Source: Struthidea cinerea (Eukaryota; Chordata; Aves; Passeriformes; Corcoracidae). Taken from it: 64,000 nucleotides of DNA. Below the pieces are notes generated by a model that did not search any database, had not been told where the DNA came from, and saw nothing but the letters and a program-made list of their open reading frames with translations. The stretch covers positions 464,398 through 528,397 of the forward strand of contig VZTI01003765.1 in the NCBI GenBank assembly GCA_013397865.1, given 5' to 3'. Made by a program: the position numbers and the translations under genes. Shown here one piece after another: positions 40,025-50,960 of the stretch (position 1 is the first letter of the stretch; every line of letters begins with the position of its first letter).

Positions 40025-40228
40025 GTTACACAAATGGACCAGAAGCTGAACCTCATCACGGACATGCTGCATCATCTGGTTTCCCGTCAGCAGGGGGATC
40101 AGGGCAACAACAGATCATCTCAGAGAGGCAACAACAACGTCGGTTCAGAGCTTTTCCTCCCCAACAACACCCTGCCCACCTACGAGCAGCTGACAGTACC
40201 GGGAAGAAATGAAGACGACATATCCTGA
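40025..40228 (+). CDS. KCNQ1: KCNQ1 terminal coding exon (Kv7.1 channel C-terminus, partial gene)
   Basis: This exon encodes the last 67 residues of the Kv7.1 potassium channel alpha subunit, which with KCNE1 carries the slow delayed rectifier current in heart and epithelia. The reading frame opens at the splice acceptor as VTQMDQKLNLITDMLHHL, the end of the coiled coil (helix D) that sets subunit tetramerisation, and ends with ELFLPNNTLPTYEQLTVP before a short acidic tail EDDIS and TGA at 40226-40228. LPTYEQL is the PY motif that in mammals recruits NEDD4-type ubiquitin ligases. The phase-0 start corresponds to human codon 599, where the last human exon also begins. Human KCNQ1 has 78 residues here; the 11-residue shortfall lies in the Gly/Pro-rich linker, replaced by an Asn/Gln/Ser-rich stretch (GNNRSSQRGNNNVG). 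Upstream exons, including the pore and helices A-C, lie left of the window. The identification rests on the two conserved blocks flanking the linker, which I matched from memory of the human protein. Confidence 0.96.
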   Translation, partial: VTQMDQKLNLITDMLHHLVSRQQGDQGNNRSSQRGNNNVGSELFLPNNTLPTYEQLTVPGRNEDDIS

Positions 40229-40544
40229 TGTGGTGCGAGTCTGGGTTGGGTTCTTCCTGCCTTTCTCCTCTAGATGGGACTGAGTGTTGAGAACCTGGGA
40301 GAAATGAAGTTCATCAGCCAACCAAGAAATCATGCAACTGCTGTATCTACACCACTGGTCTCCAACATGCTCTGCTAAAGTTACCCACAGTAGCCAAAGG
40401 ATTGCCAGGCTGTCTTCCACCAGGCAAAACTTCTGGAAGCTCCATGTTGATTTTGTTCCTGAACAAATGATCTCGACTTGTTATTTCTCAAAAAGACCAA
40501 AATTATGTAAAGACAGGCAAAATGGCAAGGATTTAGAGCTCCTG

Positions 40545-40597
40545 TAATAATAATAATGATAATAATAACAATAATAATAATAATATTCTAATAATAC
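40545..40597. repeat. (TAA)n microsatellite in the KCNQ1 3' UTR
   Basis: Interrupted AAT/TAA trinucleotide run with a few GAT and AAC variants, starting about 317 nt after the stop codon. It would be transcribed in the mRNA. Confidence 0.95.
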
Positions 40598-40930
40598 TTG
40601 AACTTAGATGGAAAAAAGCGCATTCTGTTTATGAATCTGCAGATAGCAATTTATTTCTACTACTAAGGTTTTTAAAACAAACTAGGATAACTTATGTTGT
40701 TTTTATTGTATAAACACACACTAACATTCTAGACAATAACAAACCACATACTGAATGATTTTCTTTTTCTGTTTTATTTTAGTGTTACTACATAAACAGT
40801 TATCAGACAATGACCAGGTTTTTAAAATCTGTTTTTCTTCAGGGAGGAACTAATCCTTAATCTGGAACAATACAGTTTATAGTGGAAAGTGCTATAGATT
40901 TTCTAAGATATCAGTTTTTCATGGGGAGAC

Positions 40931-40936
40931 AATAAA
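40931..40936 (+). terminator. KCNQ1: Canonical AATAAA polyadenylation signal of KCNQ1
   Basis: First AATAAA after the KCNQ1 stop codon, about 700 nt downstream of it. A T-rich stretch with TG dinucleotides (40961-40980) follows, which could serve as the downstream element. A distal AATAAA at 42113-42118 is an alternative. Confidence 0.65.
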
Positions 40937-42112
40937 GTATTATATAGCAAAAAATCATTCTGCTTTCTAGAAAATTGTTGCCAAAGAATTTATCTATAAA
41001 TAGAAAACACAGTGGTCTGAATGTACTTGTCCTGACATAGCATTTTAAAAGGAAGGCTTTCTACTTCTTAAATCTACTGGTTTTTAGCTTATAGACGCCA
41101 AGAATAATACAAGAGGCTGAAGTGGCTGGACTTCACTGGTCAAACGCTTGAGCTGGCCACTTATAGGACATCCATAATCCTTGCAGGAATCAAGGCTTCA
41201 GTTCGGGAAAGCATCTCCTGTCCACACAGCACATATGACAATTTTAATGTTTTCATTAATAATGTCTTGAGAAACTCAATTCCCAACAAGAGTTGGTTGG
41301 TATTGACAAGTGCCAGCTCTTTATTTGGAAAATTGAGGGCCTCAGCCACAGCCCATGGGGGCTGAACCACACTGCCCCACGATGACTGCAATGAAACCAA
41401 CAGTGTTGGCTCAGTGTGAGTTCTCACATACACAACGTGAGCAGGAGTTGGGCTTTGATGACTAAGGCTGAAATTACTAAGCCCTTGCGGAGAGTCAGCA
41501 CCTGAATCGTGTCAGTCTTTAAAGCTGACAGGCTCAGGAAAAGCTGTTTAGTCCAACGTGGTGGTAGTGGTAGCTCATACTGCTGGGGAAAAGAGAGATG
41601 TAGACAGATTTATCAGCTCTTGCACTTTGAGCATCCTACACATCCAGTGCACCCTGTTCCCCTCACTGCAGACCCGGCACCTCACAGTGGTCTCTCTCCC
41701 TCTTCTGGAAAGCTGATGCCCTAAAGCCTCATATCTTGGCACCGCAGTTAACACTACCAGTCTGTAATATCTCTGAGCAATCTGAAATGCTGGTGCATAG
41801 TGAATGAGATCACAGGGAACCTTCTCACACTGCTGCTCACATTCTGGGCTTGCTTTCCAACATTTCATCTCTTCCACTTGGACTGCAGAGAAAGTATCCT
41901 GTATTTAACTTTACAGATTCTGTTACAATTACCCAGCCTCTCTGTTGTACAGTAGCTAAATGTTAAGGGTGTAGAAATTTACAGGCATAAAGAAGAATTG
42001 TATCTGGGCATTATGTTTTCATAGAAATCAAAATTATTCTCATGATTTTGAACATTTTTTAAATGAGATTCACTATGTAATTTCAGGTTATCAATCAGCC
42101 TGTTAATTTCCT

Positions 42113-42118
42113 AATAAA
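42113..42118 (+). terminator. Possible distal polyadenylation signal
   Basis: A second AATAAA lies 1.9 kb after the KCNQ1 stop, just before the pyrimidine-rich microsatellite at 42189. If used it would give a 3' UTR near 1.9 kb. Only the hexamer supports it. Confidence 0.25.
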
Positions 42119-42188
42119 ACACAGGACAAGAGTGCCATGTCTTTTGGTTATTCTAAAATCCAGACACTTGATACACACAAGAAAGCTG

Positions 42189-42214
42189 CTTTTCTCCTTT
42201 TCTTTTCTTTTCTC

Positions 42215-42245
<31 letters not shown>

Positions 42246-42332
42246 CTTTTCTTTTCTTTTCTTTTCTTTTCTTTTCTTTTCTTTTCTTTTCTTTTCTTTT
42301 CTTTTCTTTTCTTTTCTTTTCTTTTCTCTCTT
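42189..42332. repeat. (CTTTT)n pure pyrimidine microsatellite
   Basis: 144 nt without a single purine on the plus strand: more than 20 near-perfect CTTTT units in the centre and variant units at both ends. Long homopurine/homopyrimidine repeats of this kind are usually length-polymorphic and can adopt triplex (H-DNA) structure. Confidence 0.98.
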
Positions 42333-43694
42333 ATCCCACAGTGCAGTGTACTGATGCCTTTATTTGCAATGCAGGCCTGTAAACCTTCTGCTGGTACTTC
42401 ACTAAAGAAATAAAAGAAAATCTGGACTTTTATCAGCTGGGATGACTTTGGAGAGAAAGTTGTGTCATGTGGCCCTGGCTGAAAGCAGACAGGTCTGTGC
42501 ATTTCCAGGGCCATTGTTTTAAGCAGAAAATGTGTCCATTCCTGCCTGTTTGTTCCCAAGACCATCCCTCCATTCTCTGTTTGACATGTAATCTTGGTGA
42601 TAACAGTCTGGCACAATGAACACTTAATGCTAAACGTAATTTCCCTTTCTTGTCAGTTGGTCTATAACCATCTGAAAGTCTCCATTACCAGAATCGTCAG
42701 AATCACTGGATTTTACAGGTTTTTGAGGCTGGTGGCCAGTTGTGAGGTCAGTGATTCCTCACCTGAGTGCAGCTGATCCTTTCAGAAAGTACAAAGCTCT
42801 GAGATCTGCTGCTTCAAACCTGATAATCCACCTCACCCTAAGGAAAAGAAGATGATTGATTTTCCCTGTTGAAGAGGGATATTATAAAATGAGCCGTCCA
42901 AATTTGCCATGCAGCTGCCTGGAACCAGCCATCCCAAAGGGCTCACCAGAGACAGATCTGCTTGGAGGCCTGGCTGGAATTATCTGCCCTGCTGGGGCTT
43001 CATACCTCAATGACTTCTCCTGGAAGCAGGTACCTCAGCATCTTTCTTGCACGGAGCACTGTGGAACAGCAGCAGAGGGAAGATGAGCTGACCAGTCCAG
43101 CACTGGAGCAGCCTGAAGTAAGCAGCACACAGTGAGTATGTGTTTCTGCTAAAACCCTTTCTATTTGTGTCCGCTGTTCAGCCAAACTGTGCAAAGTGGG
43201 ATTTTTTTAAGTGCGTATGAAATGTTTGTAAATATCTTGAAGGGGAGCAAAGGAAACTGTAAGGTTTGACTTTATAATTCTACCCAATTTTTGTGAATCG
43301 TGTGAAATACATCTGAGTCTGCAAAAGAAACCTCTCTCTTAGAGCAGCTCAATAGCAGTTTGCATTTCAAGACTGGTGTAAGTTAGGCGTAGACCCTCAT
43401 CCCCACCTAAAAAAAATAAAGCTCGGTTAAAAAAAAAGTCATCTAAAAAAATGTTAGCTGGCTCAGCTTCCCTAGCCTGCCTGGGGGATGCCTGATGTAT
43501 GCCAGATAGAGAAGGTAGGAAGCCAGGGAAAAGGGGAGGAGGCAAAACATGGGGCTGCCCAGCTGAAGGAGGTGATGGAATCTCACCCTGCCTCAGCCCA
43601 CAGCAGAGGCAGAGGATGTGCAAGTTTGTAGAAAGGAAGATTCACAGGAGGTGGAGAGGATTTGTGCAGGGCAGGAGGTTTAGTCCATGAGCAA

Positions 43695-43956
43695 AAGCCT
43701 GGGCTCCTGGTGAGGGATTCAAGAGACAGAAGCACTGCCTGGCATCAGCGTTAATCTACAGTGTGACCTCAGGGCGAGTCATTTCACCTGCTTGGCCACA
43801 TCTGCTGCCCCCTCTCCTGCACTCAGCCCACTTGTTTGTTTAGACCACAAATTCCTCGGGGCGGGGAGGGCCCCTTTCTGTGTGTTTGCTCAGTGCCTAT
43901 ACAAAGGGACCGGCCCTCTGGGGACTGGAGGTACCACTCTCAGATAAATAATTACC
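43695..43956 (+). repeat. MIR-like composite SINE, best preserved copy
   Basis: MIR core (ACAGTGTGACCTCAGGGCGA at 43759-43778, GAGTCATTTCACCTGCTTGG) followed by the tail: TTTAGACCACAAATTCCTCG, GGGCGGGGAGGGCCCCTTTC, GTGTGTTTGCTCAGTGCCTA, then an ATAAATAATTA end. The order of blocks matches the copies at 4915 and 22240. Confidence 0.7.
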
Positions 43957-43959
43957 CAC

Positions 43960-46900
43960 CCTGGAGTCCTGCTACAGGCAAACCCTTAATTATTCCGAGC
44001 CCAAGGAGTTTCAGTTGGAAGTGCCTGCTGCCAAACTAACAGTTAGAGGAGGCTGGGTTTTAGGTCACCTTCCACACAGTACCTTACAAAAGCCCAGCTA
44101 TCACTCATTTGCACTCTTCTGCTTTAAAGCAGGTTCATTTCAAATAACACAGTGGGCCACTGCTATGCTCAAACACTAGCTAAGGCAGAAATCTTTGGAT
44201 GTCAGTGGATTAAGCAGACATTTCACCACAGCAAATTAAGGTTGGTTGTTGCTAGCAGATAACCTCTGACTTAGCACCCATCAGTTCTGAGGAAGGTGGA
44301 AATATTCCAGGCCACCGAGCTGTAAAGGTCTGGGCAAGAAACAAGCTACTTTTTGAAAAATGAAAAAGTAAAACACAGGAAGATTTTCTTTTCTAGGAGT
44401 TTAAAGAAGAAAAGGTAAAAACCGTTTCAAGCTAATACTCATGTGCCCTGCTGAGATGGGTTTTACTGCTGGGGTGGTGGTTGGGGAAGAGGAGAGGCAT
44501 TGAGAAGAAAAGGAAAAAGATTGAAGGTTTGATGCAGCTTCCATGAAAATGTACTTGTGCACTTGATTGATGTTGGCTTGGAGTTGGGTATGGCCTGCTG
44601 TGGGACTGCTCAGTCCATGCAGGTCGCTGTAAGCCTTTGGAAGTTGAAAATGAGCAGTAAAGATGCCTTTCCATGGCCTTTCAGTGGAAGCTGGGCTGAG
44701 TTGTGTAGGCAGTGTTGCTTTCTTCATGGTCACAGAGCCACAAAACCATGTGAATCCACAAGTTTCTGCTTCCCATTTCTGTTTTCAAATCATTGGTTTC
44801 TAATATTCCTGCATGCCACTTGTGTTTTCAAGCCACAACGATTAGAGGTATTTCATTCCACTTCTGTGATCTTTACCTACTGCACACACACAATACAGAG
44901 CAAAGGCCTTTAAAATGCCCTCCAGTTTTATTTAAAATAGCTTCTGTAAGGTTTTGCCTCTTGGGTCTCCTGAGCAGCAGCAGCAGCAGCTGTGATGAAG
45001 GCAGCAGGTTGTTATGCCAGTACAGGGTGGAGGTGACACTTAGCTACATCCCAACAAGTTTCCGATCCCATGGAATAGCCAGAAGGTGTTGAGTTTAGGT
45101 TGAAACTAGCAAGGATTTCTGTGAATGCTGGCTTTTTTGGTCTTGTCTGTGGTCTGACTTTGCTGTCTAAGAAGTGTGAATTTCAGCTGGAGCTTTTCTT
45201 TTGTGGTTGCAGGTTTGTTTTCTGTGTTATTCCCCTGATGGCCAATGAGATGTGCGTTCATGTTCAGCCTTTCCTCGGTGAGGATGTTGACACCAGGCCC
45301 CTCTGTCTTCTACATCAGTGCCTATTTTCACAAAACTTATGAGAACTTAATTATTTTCTAGACCTCTATACTTCTGTCAAGTTGAATTGAACAAGGCCAA
45401 CAGGTTCAAAAGTTATTAGGGGGAGGCAAAACAAACACAGCATGAGTGCATTAACCTTGTTTTCACAGGAACTGGGCTGAAAGTCCTCTCTCTCCCTGCC
45501 CAAACACAGAGGTCTGGAAGAAATGTAACCCCTCACTTTGGAGTAGAAGACCACTGCTAACTCCTGAGGTGAGGAGAAGACATGCAGGCTACATGTTCTT
45601 GGGAGTTGTTGGCTCCTGCAAGGCTTGATGCACCTTGCCTTTGGATCAGCTATTGAAAGATCCTGGAAAATAGCTTTTTCCTCACATTGCTTCCAGTGAC
45701 AGTGAGTTAAAACATCAAATGCTTGGTGCTGCAATGAAGAACAGGCAGGTGCCGGATGGGCACATTATGAACCATGTCCATGTGTGTTACTGTAACACAG
45801 CGTGGTGTCCAGAGAGAGACTGTCTGCATGGCTGGCAGGGGAGCACTGCTGGGGAAGGGCTGGCCCGAAGGAGTGGCATTGCCCAAGTTCACATCGCTCC
45901 CGCATGACATGGCAACTGCTGCCTCTGGGGAGAGACTTCCCGGGGATCTGACATGAGGCATTGTGCTCTCTGCCTTTGGTTTTGCACCTAAGAAGAGCTG
46001 ATCTATAAAGCCAGTCTTGAAAACATCTTGGAGCTACGTTTGCTTCAGAGCTAGCGTTGCTCTGGCAGGCTGCCCAGGGATTTAGGCTCGGTTAATCCAA
46101 GCTTGGCTCTCCATGGCAGACACCCGTGGAACAAAGGGAATAAAGCTTCCACGACCCCATCGAGTTGCTGGTCAATCTCTCAGCCAGGTGCAGAAAGTGG
46201 GCTAGGCAGCCCTCAGTGAACTGTCTTGGATCAGAGAGGGCCGAATTCCCAGCAGGGGTGTGCAGACAAATCTAGAGATTTTCTAGCCGTAATTTCCCAA
46301 GTCTGGGAGCATCGCACACCAAGCCCCCAGTGCCTGTGCATTTCACACAACCTTTAAAGCCAGCTGTGCTGAAATTCATCACTGCTGCTTTCTGTGCAGG
46401 CAATCTTACAGGGAAATAAAAAAAAAAGAAGCCGAGGACGAAAATAAATTCAGTTTTCAGTTCTGCTATATGTTATGTCTTTAGGATTATATTGATCATT
46501 AATTTTTAAACATTAATAGGTTAGATTTGATACAAGCAGTACCAATGCTGTAAGAATGATAACCACGTGTGAAGGATTAGGGTTACAAGCAGTTTGTGAG
46601 ATGCTACGGTCTGTTGTTTAAGCATAGCCTAGTAATTTTTTAGTCCTCATGGTCACCTAATTGGGTTTTTAACTGGGTTGTCTATACATGGAACCTAAAC
46701 GTAAATGTGATTCAGGTTTTACTCCTTTTGCATCTTTGGTTGTTATGCTGTCCATAAATTTGCTTTGATTACGTCCCTTTTCCTAGTTCCTTCTGTTCAT
46801 TGAAGCACTCTATGTGGGTTTCATTGGCAGAAGGATGCATGCCCTTCAGATTGCTTTTCGGAATGATCAGGTAAGAGTTACCCCCATGAGGACTGGTCAC

Positions 46901-48069
46901 AGCTGCACCAGGGAGTCTTCTGCAAGCCACAACATCTTTTTAATCATAATTTGTCTTGTAAGGCTCAAATGACAGAAGATGTGCTTCCCTTGCTGAATCC
47001 CTCCTCTGCCTGTGCTGCAGGAGCTGCAGACTCACAGCCATCACCATGTGTGCTCACTTGCAGCCATTATAGAGCAGATTTGAAATACTGCCTTTGCTTA
47101 AATGGTTGCAAATGTTTCCCTGTTATTTCATTGGCAATCAGGCCAGTACTTTATTTTCCATTTTTTTTCTCTCCTGTGCTGAGAAGTGGGAGAATACTCT
47201 GCAGCTGCAAGATAGAAACCAGAAGCAGGGGAGCTGAAAGGTGCACCAAAAGACAGGTCTTGTCATTAAGCAAAATGTACTGCCCCAAGCACGCACATTT
47301 CAGTCCCTGTTTCTTGCAGCCTGAGCATCATTTTTACTGCCCTGGCTTGATCTTCTTGCACCCAGTCGTATTAAGTGCCTTAATACACCTTTGAAGTACC
47401 CTGAAGTGTCCTGAATTTCCATCTAGTGTTCCCACTTCCACAACTTGACTCAGGTCTCAGTCCAAAGCCAGCAGAAGGCAGGAAGGCTTTTGGCTGGCTC
47501 TGGTGGCAGTGGAGCTGGAGCCCCGGGATGTTTCCCGGTGCCTGCCCCTCTCAGGCACGTTAGTCACTGCTCCTTGGCACGGCACAGCCCGTGATTAGCA
47601 TTTCCTTCCTCCGCCAGTCCTTCACGCCGCCGCTTCAACTCTGACTTTTTGTTTTCCTCCTTCCACCCTTCCCAGCCAAAGGGGAGAACAATTCCTGGAA
47701 AAGAAAAATGCTCTTTCCCCTGCATTGCCGAAACCTTTGCAGGGAGCTCTGGGGAGGAGAGAGTAGACTTTGGAGAACATATGGCTAAAAGCATTTGGGG
47801 GTTTTCAGATGGTAAATGACCGATGAGGTCTCAAAGGGGTTTTATTTATAAATGATAGACTCCTGAGAGAGAAATAATTGCTGCTCTCCCAGGCGTAAAA
47901 AAGCAATTCACCTGACATAAAACCCAGGGATAAAATTAGCTAAATGAAAGCAAGATATGGCAACTGTATTAAGCTGCTTCTTTTTCTCTCTCTCTCCCTT
48001 CCCTGCTGAATGGTGAATCATTTAAATTTTGTTTTCCTCTCCTTTCTTGGAAGGAGAAAAAAAAAAAAA
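43960..48069. other. Intergenic sequence without recognised gene
   Basis: Mixed composition. It includes a short CAG run (44979-44992) and a 147-codon frame at 46951-47394 with no recognisable domain and no supporting splice structure. A 40-nt segment at 46831-46870 has exon-like splice signals (see findings). GC rises in 47.45-47.75 kb without forming a CpG island. Confidence 0.6.
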
Positions 48070-48070
48070 N
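48070..48070. other. Undetermined base (N) at the end of a poly-A run
   Basis: Single N immediately after a run of about 12 A, likely a homopolymer length uncertainty in the assembly. Confidence 0.95.
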
Positions 48071-50829
48071 AGCCAACGCCAAAGCAGTGCCTTGGGTCTG
48101 AAAGAACAGATGGTGCCCTGGGCGGCCCTCCGGAGCGCTCGGCAGCGTGCATTCCTCCACTCCAGTGCTCAGATAACTGAGTTATACAGCACACGACCAT
48201 CTGGTGTATGACACATCTTGTGTCCCCCGGACAATGCCCCAGCAAACCTCTTCAGGGGAGAGGTTAGTTTCTAGGGTAACAGCAGCATGTGCAGCTCCAG
48301 GCCTTATTGAGATTCAGGGCTCCTCACTTGTCCCTATTCTTCTCCTCCCTATTGTTGTCACTTGAGCTTTTGCTGCTTGGTTACACCGAGACTGACAATA
48401 TCCATCAGTATTTTGTCCCCGGCCCAGAAACCATTGTCTCCAAATTTTGTTTCATTATTTATGTTTTCAATATCCAATGGTTGACTGAAGCATCTGCTGT
48501 AGAGTGATAAGGCAAGTGCCTATTGAGGAGAGCTGTGCTGCTGCCTGACAATGATGGTTTGAATTATTTAGGTTGTGGTTGGACAAGCATTTGCAAAAGG
48601 AAGGGTATCCGTGGAGCACTGAGGTGACTTTATTTATTTCTCTGTTTCAGGTTTTTTTAGGTGCTCACATCTTTTAATCCAAACCCAAAAAAAGCTTAAA
48701 TCCTCTGTAGAGAAGTCAGCTCTGAAGAAGTAGCTCTGCTCATTGACTGGAGGTCTCTGGATGTTTCCTTGTGGGAAGCTATTTGGGATTGGAAAAAGAA
48801 AAGGAAAAAAAAANNNNNNNNNNNNNNNNNNNAAAAAAGAAGAAGGGTTCACCTTCCTTTTAATTTTCGGTGGGGCTTGTTTTAAAGCAAGTTTGGGGTT
48901 TGAGTGCTTATATTCTCCACTTATTTAAAGAGCCAAAGCCTAGCTTATAACCATGACCAAGCACTATGCACAGTACTCTAAAATTCTGTTTCAGCAAGCT
49001 GAAATTGACAAAATGAAAAAGTAGATGTTTTCTCCACCAATAAAAGACATGTGCCCTACTGAATCACTTACTCTGTTACAGAATAATTATACCAGCAGTG
49101 TTACCTTCCTCACACATTTGTAATTGTCACAACCAGAAAAAATCCCCCCAAATTCTTCATACATCTGCGTGAAGTAGACTGTTCATTCAAGGAAATAAAA
49201 ACACCTGGCCAAAAATGTAAAACATCAAGCATGAGGTTTAAGCATTAAAAACACACAACTAAGAAAGTACCACTGATGTCTAAGAAAAATTTGCTTTACT
49301 GCAGGCCTTAGTCAAGGTATGAGTAACTTTAAAATAGTGCATTGCATCTCAGGTTCAGGTCAAGTATTAGAGAACCAGCAGTAACAGTTAAGAGAGGTTC
49401 TATATACATGTATCAAATAATAAAAACTATATATACAGGTATTGTGATAAGTTTGCCATAACATCAAGTCTGATACATTATTTTCACACATTTAGAAATG
49501 GTGATTTTACTTTCAAAGTAACACTTGTAAAATACAGATATATGACTTTAAAGGCAATTTTTAATCATTTGTCTAAAATGTTTCAGATCTACTGTGAGGA
49601 AAAAAATTTCAGGGTTTTCCCCTCAGGAAACATCTTTTTTGTAGACCTCAGATCTGGTGGCAGAAAATAACAAGCTGCAACCTTGGGCCTGGTTTTAAAT
49701 ACTCTAATGAAATTCAGTTTTGAGTTGCAGCATGTTCTGCCCCTGACCTGCTCGTGAGGTGTGCCATGGTAAGTGCATTTGCTTCATCACATGCTTGAGG
49801 TGGCATGCGATCACAAAACAGAGACCACACTAGGGTGCAGGTGCAGGTGCAGGAGGAGAAAGAGCTGATCATGGGCAAGCCTTGCTTAGCTGTGTTTTGC
49901 TTGGCAGCATTCAACAGTGAGGAAGAAGGGACGGAGTTCTTATTTTCCTGTCTTAAGTGTTGAAAGTTGTCAGCAACTTGCTCCAGCAGAGGCCTCTGTG
50001 TTATCTCCGTGGGTGCAAAACCCTCCACCCAGCCAACCAGGCAGGGCCAGCTGGGGAGGTGTGGGAGAAGCACCTGGGCTTCAGGTGTTTGTGGGTGCTC
50101 AGGGAAGGTCCGTACACTCAGGTCTGTCACACAGACTGCAAAAGGGGGCTCAGTTGTGCAGCCTTTTTCCACTTCTCACAGCCCTCCTGCCTCTACTGTC
50201 TCAGCTTCAGGGATGGGGAGCTGCAGCCCTGGGGTGCTTCAGCATCTCTCCAGCTTCAGGGCATGAGAATAAATGAAAGTGAACCAGAGCAGGCCACCCC
50301 CTCCTGGAAAAGGTGCTTTTCTCTTCATGTGGGACAAGGTGAGGTGTTTCTTTAGGAGTTGTGAAAGCTGCCAAGCCTTCAACTGCAGCACTGTGTAGCA
50401 GTCTGGTTACTTGAGCTGGATGAGTCTTTCCTGAAAGTGACATGGAGCAGCAGATGGATAACAAGGGTGGTCAGAGGAATTAAGGGCCTCTAGTAGGAGT
50501 TTCTCTGTCTAACCCAACAAAACAAAAGGCTGAGGTTGATTTCCATAAACATACAGGAAGGAGAATTGCTGCTTCACCCAAAGGGCAATGTTGCCATGAG
50601 AAAAAATACTAAGTTGTCCAAAAACAGATTTTTGAACGTTTCTAAACATCAGAGAAGGGACTTTCTGCAATAGCACTCCGGTGAAAATATTGGGAGCCAA
50701 ATATCCGAGCTTTAAGATGTGACTTAATCAATTTATGAAAGAGATGATAGCTTGTGATTGCCTGCAAAGGCAGGGAACTGGTCCTTGTAACTCAGGACAT
50801 CTCTCCCTCTCCCTCTCCGGTATTTCATC
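48071..50829. other. Intergenic sequence with an assembly gap, no recognised gene
   Basis: Contains the 19-N gap at 48814-48832, an AT-rich block at 48930-49700 with few open frames, and a GC-richer block at 49720-50470 open in several frames on both strands (up to 152 codons). None resembles a known protein, and overlapping frames on opposite strands argue against coding. Confidence 0.6.
48814..48832. other. Assembly gap (19 N) inside a poly-A tract
   Basis: The gap is flanked by A-rich sequence on both sides, so it probably hides a longer A-rich simple repeat rather than unique sequence. Confidence 0.97.
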
Positions 50830-50960
50830 ATTTTTAAAGGCAGAAGAGCCCATTAGATCATCTGGTCTGAACTTCTGTATGATACAGGCCATAGATGTCA
50901 ACCAGTTACTCTTTGCTGAGCCCAGCAATTTGTTTGACTCAGGCATTATCTTACCATCAC
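50830..50960 (-). mobile_element. Ancient CR1-type LINE 3' fragment, antisense
   Basis: AAGGCAGAAGAGCCCATTAG (50838-50857), ATCATCTGGTCTGAACTTCT (50859-50878), ATACAGGCCATAGATGTC and CCAGTTACTCTTTGCTGAGC follow the order of an old CR1 subfamily abundant in turtles and crocodiles. It is clearly more decayed than the other CR1 copies and predates avian CR1 expansion. Confidence 0.7.

Larger units (their letters stand above)
40229..40960 (+). other. KCNQ1: KCNQ1 3' UTR
   Basis: Non-coding sequence from the stop codon to the first canonical poly(A) signal. It carries an AAT-type microsatellite at 40545-40597 and becomes T-rich toward its end. The 3' boundary is inferred from the AATAAA at 40931-40936 plus the usual 10-30 nt to cleavage. 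Longer isoforms are possible because another AATAAA lies at 42113-42118. Confidence 0.75.
40967..43690. other. KCNQ1 3' flank without recognised gene
   Basis: Intergenic sequence, or distal 3' UTR if the signal at 42113 is used. Its main feature is the (CTTTT)n tract. The 173-codon minus-strand frame at 42095-42616 is a Lys/Arg/Glu repeat translated from that tract and is not a gene. Confidence 0.6.

Noticed and set aside
42095..42616. 173-codon minus-strand frame
   Set aside because: Its core is a Lys/Arg/Glu repeat read from the (CTTTT)n microsatellite; no gene-like sequence outside it.
46951..47394. 147-codon plus-strand frame downstream of KCNQ1
   Set aside because: Unrecognised peptide with no signal sequence, domain or promoter; the composition is ordinary intergenic.
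49714..50355. Cluster of 85-152-codon frames on both strands
   Set aside because: Opposite-strand frames overlap almost completely and none resembles a known family.
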